From positions 1 to 18,263 of the forward strand of contig JADFOM010000015.1 of assembly GCA_022562835.1 (NCBI GenBank): a DNA stretch of 18,263 bases. Reading direction: 5' to 3'. The notes below the pieces were generated by a model. The model searched no databases and was not told where the DNA came from. It saw nothing but the letters and a program-made list of their open reading frames with translations. Position 1 is the first letter of the stretch, and every line of letters begins with the position of its first letter. Origin of the DNA: Acidobacteriota bacterium. GTDB taxonomy: Bacteria; Actinomycetota; Acidimicrobiia; Acidimicrobiales; SHLQ01. Below are positions 1 through 6,334 of the stretch, piece by piece. The translations under genes were made by a program, and so were the position numbers.

Positions 1-465
1 AGCTCAGATCTTGGGTCCCGGTGGGGAGCCTTGGTGCTGGTCGGCGATGTCTCGAAAGGGGTCATCGCCACCGTCATCGGTCGGACGGTGGGCGGATCGG
101 CTGGTGCAAACGTGGCGGGCAGCGCCGCTGTGGTCGGGCACTGTTATCCGGTCTGGTCGAATTTTTCAGGGGGTAAAGGGGTTTCGACGAGTGTGGGCCA
201 AGTCCTCGGTACTTTCCCGGCATATTTCCCAATCGATTTCGGCGTAGCAGCAGCGATCGCCGCGCTCCCGTGGTGGAAGCAGCGCTCCTTCGCAGCAACT
301 GCGACCGCCTCGATCGCTTGGACGACTGCGGCCACAATTTGGTGGCGCCGCGGCTGGCCCAATTTGTGGGGCGGACACCCGGTTGGGGCCATGCCGCTTG
401 CCGCTGCCGTGTCGAGTGCGGTCATCGCCAAACGTTTTCTCGATGAGTCCAGGATCACATCGTGA
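1..465 (+). CDS. plsY: PlsY-like glycerol-3-phosphate acyltransferase, 5' end outside window
   Basis: The reading frame is open from base 1, so the N-terminus is missing; 154 residues remain of a family usually near 200. PlsY transfers an acyl group from acyl-phosphate to glycerol-3-phosphate at the inner membrane, the first acylation in phosphatidic acid synthesis. Visible signatures are a 'G-x3-GALVL-x2-D-x2-KG' segment near the start and the phosphate-binding loop GHCYPVW...FSGGKGVST at about residues 46-63. Several hydrophobic segments follow. The C-terminal 'H-x2-N-x2-RL' motif common in PlsY is not recognisable; the tail reads AVIAKRFLDESR. This may be a divergent paralogue. Its TGA overlaps the GTG start of the DegV gene by 4 bp, so the two are probably cotranslated. 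Family assignment is firm; activity is less sure. Confidence 0.82.
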   Translation, partial: SSDLGSRWGALVLVGDVSKGVIATVIGRTVGGSAGANVAGSAAVVGHCYPVWSNFSGGKGVSTSVGQVLGTFPAYFPIDFGVAAAIAALPWWKQRSFAATATASIAWTTAATIWWRRGWPNLWGGHPVGAMPLAAAVSSAVIAKRFLDESRITS

Positions 466-1307
466 TTGCAGTGGTGACCGACTCGGCATCACAGATGCCC
501 CCAGCGTTGGCCGATCGACTGGGGATTGCAGTCGTGCCTATCGGTGTCACGCTGGGTGAGCGAAGTTTCGAAGAAGGTGCAGACCTCTCCGTCGAGAAGT
601 TCTATGAGCTGCTCGACGAAACACCAGACATGTCGATCGCGACGTCTCAGCCAAGTCCCGGTCGATTCGTCGAGTGCTACGGAGCGGCCATCTCAGAGGG
701 CGCCGAGGAGATCGTGTCCGTGCACGTGGGCAGTGCGCTATCGGGAACCCTCAACAGCGCCCGAATTGCTGCTGCCGAGGTCGACGTACCAGTACATCTC
801 GTCGACAGCGGAACCGCTTCGTTTGGAGTGGCATGCCAGGCCTGGGCGGCGGCTGACGCGGTTTCTGGTGGGTCCGATGGTCACGGCGCAGTCGTGGCAG
901 CTGAAGCGATGAGCAAGCGTGTACGTACAGCGTTCCTCCTCGATGTGTTGGGCCTGGGATTGGTCGCAGGTCGGTCGCTTCTATCAGCCAGCACCCTGCG
1001 TGTGCGCGACGAGTTCAGTGTGTTTGGTGGGCAGGGCGACGACTTCGACGTGATTGGTGTCGGCCACCAGCAGGAGGTGTTGATCGACACGATCCGCGAC
1101 TATGTGGTCGCTCACGTCAACGAAGACGAACTCAGGGTCGCAGTGTGCCTCGCTCATCCAGACACCCTGGCGTTCACAGAGGCGCTCGAAGAATCGCTGG
1201 GCCGGCTCGACGCGGTTCGAGATGTGGTGCGGTACCGCATTGGACCGAGTGTCGCTGCCTATACCGGCACTAACACGGGTGGCTGTTTCTTCTGGCAGAT
1301 TGGATGA
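462..1307 (+). CDS. DegV family (fatty-acid-binding) protein
   Basis: This is a 281-residue DegV-family protein, the usual length. DegV/FakB proteins hold a fatty acid and, with a FakA kinase, present it for phosphorylation to acyl-phosphate, which is the donor used by PlsY; that makes the coupling with the upstream plsY-like gene functionally sensible. Sequence support: N-terminal VVTDSASQMP, the TSQPSPGRF loop at about residues 61-69, and the SALSGTLNSARIAA segment that lines the lipid pocket. The GTG start overlaps the plsY stop (GTGA). Oddly, the C-terminal segment that usually reads HTGPG is YTGTN here, so a conserved histidine is absent. No fakA is in the window. The gene converges on the DUF2017 gene with a 40-bp gap and no clear terminator. 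Ligand unknown. Confidence 0.88.
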   Translation: MIAVVTDSASQMPPALADRLGIAVVPIGVTLGERSFEEGADLSVEKFYELLDETPDMSIATSQPSPGRFVECYGAAISEGAEEIVSVHVGSALSGTLNSARIAAAEVDVPVHLVDSGTASFGVACQAWAAADAVSGGSDGHGAVVAAEAMSKRVRTAFLLDVLGLGLVAGRSLLSASTLRVRDEFSVFGGQGDDFDVIGVGHQQEVLIDTIRDYVVAHVNEDELRVAVCLAHPDTLAFTEALEESLGRLDAVRDVVRYRIGPSVAAYTGTNTGGCFFWQIG

Positions 1308-1347
1308 TCTGCATGACCCGCTGCAACGGTCGCGCTTCTCGGTGTTC

Positions 1348-1803
1348 CTAGAGCGGAGCGATCTCGACCGTACATTCCAACAGATATCCAAGAAACTGAT
1401 AAATGGCCCACGCCATCTCGTCCTGTCCTTCGTTTGGCCCGTCGTCGTCTGACCCATCGACTTCGAGCTTTGAGCCGAGCACGAGGCGTAGGTCGTTGAG
1501 CGAACCCATCCACGCGAAGAACGCCTCGTCGTCTTTGAGCTCACCAGAGGTGAGGGCGGCTTCCACTACGTCGATGGCGTCGAGCTTGCGAGCCAAGAGG
1601 TCGTCGCCGACCAGGCGACGGTATTCAGCGTCGAGTTCTGGGTGTTCGGGATAGGCGGCAGGGAAGAGCCGCTTGAGGTGCTGGTCGGTTCCGTCGACGA
1701 GCATCTCGCGCAGCTGAACGAAAGTTCCACTCAACGCTGCCTGCTGTGCTTCGTCGAGCTCGATCGTCACTCGATCGCCTCGGCGCGTCAATAGCGAATC
1801 CAT
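1348..1803 (-). CDS. DUF2017 family protein (AosR-like)
   Basis: A 151-residue, soluble, acidic, mostly helical protein with no signal peptide. It matches DUF2017, an actinobacterial family regularly encoded next to clpS; the Mycobacterium tuberculosis member Rv1332 has been described as the redox-responsive regulator AosR. The start chosen is the ATG whose A is also the last base of the clpS TGA stop (TGATG), indicating translational coupling; an ATG eight codons upstream would overlap clpS and is less likely. Recognisable parts are an N-terminal strand region, a central YPEHPELDAEYRRLVGDDL segment, a helix AFFAWMGSLNDLRLVLG, and a C-terminal WAIYQFLGYLLE helix. Only one cysteine is present (residue 144), so an intramolecular disulfide switch is not possible in this homologue. 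Function here is unproven. Confidence 0.8.
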   Translation of the reverse strand: MDSLLTRRGDRVTIELDEAQQAALSGTFVQLREMLVDGTDQHLKRLFPAAYPEHPELDAEYRRLVGDDLLARKLDAIDVVEAALTSGELKDDEAFFAWMGSLNDLRLVLGSKLEVDGSDDDGPNEGQDEMAWAIYQFLGYLLECTVEIAPL

Positions 1804-2087
1804 CAGGCCTGCTCCATCGTCGCCCAAAGGCCATGTTCGTGAAGACGGTAGACGTCCATCTCCGCTTTTTCGCGTGCCCCGCTCGTGACGGTCGTGCGAC
1901 CGTTGTTATGTACCTCGAGCATCAGGCCGGTCGCTTTCTCCTTGGTGAATCCGAATAGCTTTTGGAACACGAAGGTCACGTACGACATCAGGTTGATGGG
2001 GTCGTCCCACACGATCACACTCCAAGGACGGTCCGTGTCGGTGACCGTGACATCGTCTGGTTCATCGACACGCGTGGGGGCGGTCAT
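1803..2087 (-). CDS. clpS: ATP-dependent Clp protease adaptor ClpS
   Basis: A 94-residue ClpS, the adaptor that binds N-degron substrates and hands them to the ClpC/ClpA unfoldase. After a short disordered acidic N-terminus the core begins at PWSVIVWDDPINLMSYV (residues 21-37), with the paired aspartates used to hold the substrate amino group, followed by FQKLFGFTKEKATGLMLEVH ending in the conserved histidine (residue 60), and the C-terminal HEHGLWATME. The ATG at 2087 is chosen. A GTG at 2099 would add four residues and overlap the ctaA stop as GTGA; it is a real alternative. The gene sits between ctaA and DUF2017 with overlaps on both sides, so it is translated as part of that operon. Identification is firm. 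Confidence 0.92.
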   Translation of the reverse strand: MTAPTRVDEPDDVTVTDTDRPWSVIVWDDPINLMSYVTFVFQKLFGFTKEKATGLMLEVHNNGRTTVTSGAREKAEMDVYRLHEHGLWATMEQA

Positions 2088-2095
2088 CGGGGTTG

Positions 2096-3034
2096 TCACG
2101 CGCGCTGCATTTCGAGATCGGTGAGCAACTTCGCCTCGTCCTGTCCGTCGATATCGGTTTCGGCAACACCCGAAACGACGTGCGAGCGGATCACGACGAT
2201 CCACAGCATGGTGGCACCGAGGATGTGTGCTGCCACGAGTACCTCGGGAACACCGGTGAAGTACTGCACGTAACCGATCGTCGCCTGCGCTGCTAGCACT
2301 ATCAACACCGTGGTCTGGCGTCTGCGCGAAGTCGATCGCGGCGCGGACAACCGCCACGAATACAGTGCGACCAGACCTAACGCGATCACCGTGATTGAGT
2401 GCACCCTCGCGGCATCGCTCACTGAGAATGGAAGGCGTTGGATCGGCTCGTCAAGGCTTCCGGTGTGGGGCCCAGAGCCGGTCACGATCGTGCCGAGACT
2501 TATCGCGGCAACGCTCAGGACCGTCTGGAGGCGAATCCACCAGGGAGCTCGCCGATCTGCTCGCAGTGCGAACAGTTCGTCGGGTATCGCGGCCCGTTCC
2601 GCAAGGATGGTCGCGTTCCACACGAGGATCATCGAGACCAGAAAGTGTGTCAGCACAATTCGCGGATCGAGATCAAACCGTACAACGATTCCTCCGAGCA
2701 CGATCTGAGTCGCCACGCCAGCCACTAGACCCCATGACCACAGCGTGAGGTCGCGTCTGGAGGGTGCTCGGAACATCGACCCGAGCACGGCCGCGATCAC
2801 CGCGATCGACACAACGCCGGTGAGCAGGCGGTTCCCGAACTCGATCCACCCGTGGTAGCCGAAGTCATCGACAAGCTTGTTGTCCTCACATGTAGGCCAG
2901 TCCTCACATCCCAGACCAGACCCGGTGAGCCGCACCGCGGCACCGGTCACAACGATCGCCGTCAGAGCGGCGAGCGCGACGAGCGTGAGGGTTCGGTAGG
3001 TAGTGGGACTGATGGTTCGCCGAACGTCGGACAC
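2096..3034 (-). CDS. ctaA: Heme A synthase (CtaA/COX15)
   Basis: Converts heme O to heme A by oxidising the C8 methyl group, in the membrane, supplying the oxidase encoded nearby. The 312-residue protein has about eight membrane segments in two homologous halves. Visible signatures: VTGAAVRLTGSGLGCEDWPTC (residues 29-49) with the extracytoplasmic Cys pair C43/C49, WIEFGNRLLTG, a conserved histidine at LTH (130), the second-half VTGSGPHTG and histidines H212 and H270. The GTG start is preferred because it gives the short N-terminus typical of actinobacterial CtaA and lies 7 nt after a TACGCT -10 element; an ATG ten codons upstream (3064) has a GGAG about 9 nt before it and remains possible. 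The stop is close to or overlaps clpS. Confidence 0.95.
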   Translation of the reverse strand: MSDVRRTISPTTYRTLTLVALAALTAIVVTGAAVRLTGSGLGCEDWPTCEDNKLVDDFGYHGWIEFGNRLLTGVVSIAVIAAVLGSMFRAPSRRDLTLWSWGLVAGVATQIVLGGIVVRFDLDPRIVLTHFLVSMILVWNATILAERAAIPDELFALRADRRAPWWIRLQTVLSVAAISLGTIVTGSGPHTGSLDEPIQRLPFSVSDAARVHSITVIALGLVALYSWRLSAPRSTSRRRQTTVLIVLAAQATIGYVQYFTGVPEVLVAAHILGATMLWIVVIRSHVVSGVAETDIDGQDEAKLLTDLEMQRA

Positions 3035-3047
3035 GCCTCGAAGCGTA
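3035..3047 (-). promoter_or_regulatory. ctaA -10 element, near-leaderless
   Basis: TACGCT (3047 down to 3042) fits the actinobacterial TANNNT -10 consensus and is followed by 7 nt and the GTG start of ctaA. No convincing -35 is visible. It lies back-to-back with the ctaB promoter. Inferred from sequence only. Confidence 0.5.
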
Positions 3048-3069
3048 ACCGTGTGCGCTTCCATCCACG

Positions 3070-3105
3070 TTGGCTCCGGGGCCTGTCAGCCAATACCCTT
3101 GCGTG
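3070..3105 (+). promoter_or_regulatory. ctaB leaderless promoter
   Basis: TTGGCT at 3070-3075 and TACCCT at 3094-3099 are separated by 18 nt, then exactly 6 nt lead to GTG at 3106. That is the geometry of a leaderless transcript beginning at the start codon. There is no Shine-Dalgarno sequence. This promoter decides the start assigned to ctaB. Confidence 0.6.
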
Positions 3106-3996
3106 GTGCTGATCCAGCCGATCGACAGATTGAAGATCGCCCGCGTGGGCGGTTTCGTAGCGCTCACCAAGCCGCGCATCATCGAACTGTTGCTGGTCAC
3201 CACCGTTCCGACGATGATCGTGGCCGAGCGAGGCATGCCATCGCTCTGGCTAATGGTTGCCACCGTGTTCGGCGGCACGCTTGCAGCCGGCGGTGCCAAC
3301 GCGATCAACATGTATGTGGACCGTGACATCGACGCATTAATGGAGCGCACCAAGAAGCGTCCACTCGTGACCGGTGTGGTGCGTCCAACCGAGGCGTTGG
3401 TCTTCGCACTAGGTCTCGAAGTACTCGCTTTCGTGTGGCTATGGAGCTTCGTCAATCTGTTGAGTGCAGTTCTAGCGCTGACCGCATGCCTCTTCTACGT
3501 GTTCGTTTACAGCTTGTGGCTCAAACGCCGCTCGCGCCACAACATAGTGATCGGCGGCGCGGCGGGGGCGGTGCCAGTACTCATCGGCTGGGCAGCTGTG
3601 ACCGGTTCGCTCGACTGGGCACCGATCGTGCTCTTCGCGATCATCTTCTACTGGACCCCACCACATTTCTGGGCCTTAGCGATCCGCTACAAGGACGACT
3701 ACAGCGCTGCCGAGGTGCCGATGTTGCCCTCGGTCACCGATCTGCGCACGGTTGCCGTTCGAATTCTCGGCTACACGCTGGTCTTGTGGGCCTTGACGGT
3801 CGTGTTCTCGCCCGTAGCCGACATGGGATCGATCTACCTTGTGGCGGCACTGGCGCTGGGTGCGATCTTTACCCTTCTGGCGCTCGGTCTGCTCCGTGCG
3901 CCGACGACACAGAAGGCGATGCGGTTGTTCCACTACTCGATTACTTATATCACCTTGTTGTTCGGCGCAATGGCGGTCGATCAACTCGTCGCATGA
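3106..3996 (+). CDS. ctaB: Protoheme IX farnesyltransferase (heme O synthase)
   Basis: Attaches a farnesyl group to heme B to make heme O, the step before CtaA. This 296-residue UbiA-superfamily membrane prenyltransferase has about nine membrane segments. Signatures: LTKPRIIELLLVTTVPTM near the N-terminus; the first Asp-rich prenyl-diphosphate motif N68-x3-D72-x3-D76 inside INMYVDRDID; RTKKRPLVTG; YSLWLKRRSRHNIVIGGAAGA; and the second Asp-rich loop in FYWTPPHFWALAIRYKDDY with EVPMLP. The start is the second of two adjacent GTG codons (3103 and 3106), picked because it sits where transcription should begin after TACCCT. A longer frame from a TTG at 3070 would run through the promoter and is rejected. 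It is divergent from ctaA, so both heme-modifying steps share one intergenic region. Confidence 0.96.
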   Translation: MLIQPIDRLKIARVGGFVALTKPRIIELLLVTTVPTMIVAERGMPSLWLMVATVFGGTLAAGGANAINMYVDRDIDALMERTKKRPLVTGVVRPTEALVFALGLEVLAFVWLWSFVNLLSAVLALTACLFYVFVYSLWLKRRSRHNIVIGGAAGAVPVLIGWAAVTGSLDWAPIVLFAIIFYWTPPHFWALAIRYKDDYSAAEVPMLPSVTDLRTVAVRILGYTLVLWALTVVFSPVADMGSIYLVAALALGAIFTLLALGLLRAPTTQKAMRLFHYSITYITLLFGAMAVDQLVA

Positions 3997-4156
3997 GGAT
4001 GACGTCTGACGCGCCCAGTCCGGTTCGGCCCGCTGAACCGATGATGTGTAGTGTGCCCGCCCGTGACCGTACGCGGTTTGTGCGGTCGACCCGCGTAACA
4101 TCGCATGTCGCTCCGGTGCTCCGGAACCTCGGATCGCCACAACGTAGAAACTGCTC
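3997..4156 (+). promoter_or_regulatory. Leader region of the oxidase operon with inverted repeat and candidate -10 boxes
   Basis: The longest leader in the window (160 bp). A perfect 6-bp inverted repeat, CGGTTC (4021-4026) and GAACCG (4035-4040) with an 8-nt loop, follows ctaB; it has no T-run, so it may be a weak terminator or an operator. Two TANNNT boxes are present: TAGTGT (4049-4054) and TAACAT (4096-4101); the latter would give a leader of roughly 50 nt before the ATG at 4157. -35 elements are not clear. No strong Shine-Dalgarno precedes 4157. Confidence 0.4.
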
Positions 4157-5746
4157 ATGACCATCACCGAAGCTCCGCTCGAAACCGAAGCAACGCTGCA
4201 GACGCCGACCGCCCCAGGCGGTCTGCATTCAGTCGTGACTACAACCGACCACAAGTTGGTTGGCCGCTTTTACGTCGTTTTCGCGTTGCTGTTCGCGTTT
4301 TTCGCAGCGGTGGCCGGCTGCCTGGTGGCATTTGAATCGATTGGCGACGAGTCCTTCGACCTCTTCTCTGATGAAGCCGGCGTGGCGCAAGCGACTTCGT
4401 TCTTCTGGGTGGTTGGAGTCCTCGGCGGCGCGATTCCGCTCCTAATCGGCCTCGCGACCATGGTTATCCCGCTGCAGGTCGGATCACCCTCTGTGGCGTT
4501 TCCCCGCGCCGCGGCGACGGCGATGTGGACATGGCTTGTCGGCGTCGTGATGTTGGTGCTGGGCTTCATTCTCGACGGCGGCCTCGGCGCAGACGCGGCG
4601 TCCAGTGAGTCACAGGCGGTAGCGCTCACCGTTGCTTCGATGATCCTCATCTCGATTGCACTGATCGTCGCGATCATCTCGCTTGCGACGACGGTCGTCG
4701 CTCTGAGGCCGGAGGGCATGTCGCTTCGCTCTGTGCCGCTCTTTTCGTGGTCGATGCTCGTCGCTAGCGCGATTTGGCTCGTTTCGTTGCCCGTGCTCAT
4801 CGCGAACCTCTTGATTGCATATGTTGACCTGCGCGGTCGCCCAGCGATCTACAGCGGCGTCGAACAACTACTCGATGATCAGGTGAACTGGTTCTTCTCG
4901 AACCCGCAGATCTTGGTGTTGGCGGTGCCGGTATTGGGCCTCGCTGCTGATGTTGTCGCTGGAAGCCTGCGCCGCCGTCAGCGCAACACCGACATCATCT
5001 TGGGCGCACTCGCTGTGTTCGGTCTGTTGGCCTTCGGCGCCGACATGCAGAGCTACTACGACTACTCGAGTCTCGACGTGACAAACGAGTTGCTGTACCT
5101 CGCCTCTGCTATTGCAATCGTCGTGCCCTTCCTGGTCGTGTTCGGTGGCCTTCTCGATACTGTCGTCGCCGGTCGTGCGGACCTCAGGGCACCGAGTGGT
5201 GCGCTGATAGCCACCATCCTCGCGGTGGACCTCGTCGGCGCCGCTGTCGTGGCTTCACTGGTGCGCGCTATAGAGCCGCTCGACCTGATCGGCACTTCCG
5301 CCGATGATGGTGCCGCTGTTCTGGCCTTGTCCGCAGGGTTGGCAGGAGCCTGGGCAGGTTGGGTCTGGTGGAGTCCTAAGTTCACCGGACGTCGGGTGCC
5401 GGCGGGCCTAGGCGCTCTGTGCTCTGCGCTCTTGTTGTTGGGCGGTGTACTCACCGGGGTGGCGTGGATGGTCGCCGGCTTCCTCGATCCTGGGGATCAT
5501 TCACGCCCACTTTGGATAGTTGCCTTCATCGGACTTGTCGTAACCACCCTGGGTCTGCTGGGTGCACTTGTTGCGACGTTGACTCAGCTTGCGGGCAAAG
5601 GCGCCTCAGCGGTAGACGACGAGCCAGCGGGCATCACCCTTGAATGGTCCGGACCCACACCACCACCGTTGGGCAACTTCGTCTCACCGGTCGGAGAGGT
5701 CGCTTCGGCACAACCACTCCTCGATACCGAGGGGGAGGACACATGA
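4157..5746 (+). CDS. Cytochrome c oxidase subunit I paralogue lacking all heme and copper ligands
   Basis: A 529-residue protein with about twelve membrane segments and the CoxI framework. Shared with CtaD in this window: TTTDHKLVGRFY against TTVDHKRIGILY; IPLQVGSPSVAFPR against IPLQIGARDVAFPR; RPEGMSL...P against RTRGMSM...P; FSNPQILVL against FGHPEVYIL; AGWVWWSPKFTG against AGFYFWWPKVFG; and a C-terminal LEW-x4-PPP-x2-NF with identical spacing in both. Every functional position is changed: heme a ligand His to F83, CuB His to N249, crosslinked Tyr to L253, the CuB His pair to S299/Y300, TM10 heme ligands to G385 and A387. Channel residues are also lost (Asp to S112, Asn to T101, Glu to Q251, Lys to V328). 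Only three histidines exist (24, 32, 448). It cannot be a normal oxygen reductase. The frame is intact and its stop overlaps the next gene (ATGA). Structural, assembly or regulatory role inferred. Confidence 0.85.
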   Translation: MTITEAPLETEATLQTPTAPGGLHSVVTTTDHKLVGRFYVVFALLFAFFAAVAGCLVAFESIGDESFDLFSDEAGVAQATSFFWVVGVLGGAIPLLIGLATMVIPLQVGSPSVAFPRAAATAMWTWLVGVVMLVLGFILDGGLGADAASSESQAVALTVASMILISIALIVAIISLATTVVALRPEGMSLRSVPLFSWSMLVASAIWLVSLPVLIANLLIAYVDLRGRPAIYSGVEQLLDDQVNWFFSNPQILVLAVPVLGLAADVVAGSLRRRQRNTDIILGALAVFGLLAFGADMQSYYDYSSLDVTNELLYLASAIAIVVPFLVVFGGLLDTVVAGRADLRAPSGALIATILAVDLVGAAVVASLVRAIEPLDLIGTSADDGAAVLALSAGLAGAWAGWVWWSPKFTGRRVPAGLGALCSALLLLGGVLTGVAWMVAGFLDPGDHSRPLWIVAFIGLVVTTLGLLGALVATLTQLAGKGASAVDDEPAGITLEWSGPTPPPLGNFVSPVGEVASAQPLLDTEGEDT

Positions 5747-6327
5747 GCGCGCACTCACTCCCCGCCGCACCCCCGGCCCGGCCACGTACCTTGCTCATCG
5801 CCACGGCGTTGGGCGGTGTTGCAGTCACAATGCTCTTTGCCGGACTGTTCGGTGTCTACCTCACCGAACGTTCCCAGACGCTGGCAGGTGGTGGTGAGTG
5901 GTTCCCGAGCGGATCGATATCTCTTGCCCCCGGCGGAATGATGATGGTCACGATGCTGCTCTCCGTGATCAGCTTGCAGTGGGCCCACTACGCCACCGAA
6001 CGCGACGATCGCACTCATTCACTTCTCGCTTTGGGGTTGACCATCTTGTTGGGCGCCGCGGTCGTCAACCAGATGGTGTTCGTTTGGATATCTTTCGCCG
6101 AACCGGTCGATGCCTCGGCTGCGGCGTTGTTGTTCTATGTGATCACCGGTGCGTTCGTTGCACTCCTCGTGGTTGCAATCGCCTTCCTGCTCTTGGTGAC
6201 GGTGCGTGACTTGGCCGGGTCCTACGGCCATGGTCGCGCCGACGGCGTCGCCGCGGCAGCACTTTTTTGGTACGTCACGGTCGCGGTGTACGCCGCGGTC
6301 TGGTTCGCGATCTTCGTGACCAAGTAG
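5743..6327 (+). CDS. Cytochrome c oxidase subunit III-like protein, divergent
   Basis: A 194-residue membrane protein with five predicted membrane segments. The ATG overlaps the stop of the subunit I paralogue (ATGA) and is preceded by a strong GGGGGAGG ribosome site; a longer frame starting upstream is rejected. Alignment by eye to CtaE in this window: SVISLQWAHYATERDDRTHS...LLGAAVV against LTMVLALSALRRGDETRNR...MLGAVFV; FYVITGAFVALL against FYTLTGFHGVHV; and ALFWYVTVAVYAAVW against GLYWHFVDVVWIFIF. The TGFHGVH histidines are replaced (F and L), YWHFVD becomes FWYVTV, and the conserved glutamate of the VYEF helix is absent. So this is a COX3-fold protein without the conserved polar residues, paired with the ligand-less subunit I. 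No catalytic role is known for subunit III, so it is presumably structural. Assignment is from motif order only. Confidence 0.7.
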   Translation: MSAHSLPAAPPARPRTLLIATALGGVAVTMLFAGLFGVYLTERSQTLAGGGEWFPSGSISLAPGGMMMVTMLLSVISLQWAHYATERDDRTHSLLALGLTILLGAAVVNQMVFVWISFAEPVDASAAALLFYVITGAFVALLVVAIAFLLLVTVRDLAGSYGHGRADGVAAAALFWYVTVAVYAAVWFAIFVTK

Positions 6328-6334
6328 GGACGAC

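Noticed and set aside
3435..4254. Long open frames on both strands over ctaB and the operon leader
   Set aside because: Arg/His-rich shadow composition, no family motifs, and they overlap a well-supported ctaB in other frames.
4157..5746. Annotation as a cbb3-type oxidase or nitric oxide reductase subunit I
   Set aside because: Those enzymes still need the heme and metal histidines; this protein has only three histidines, none inside the ligand helices, and its C-terminal LEW...PPP..NF motif matches aa3-type CtaD.
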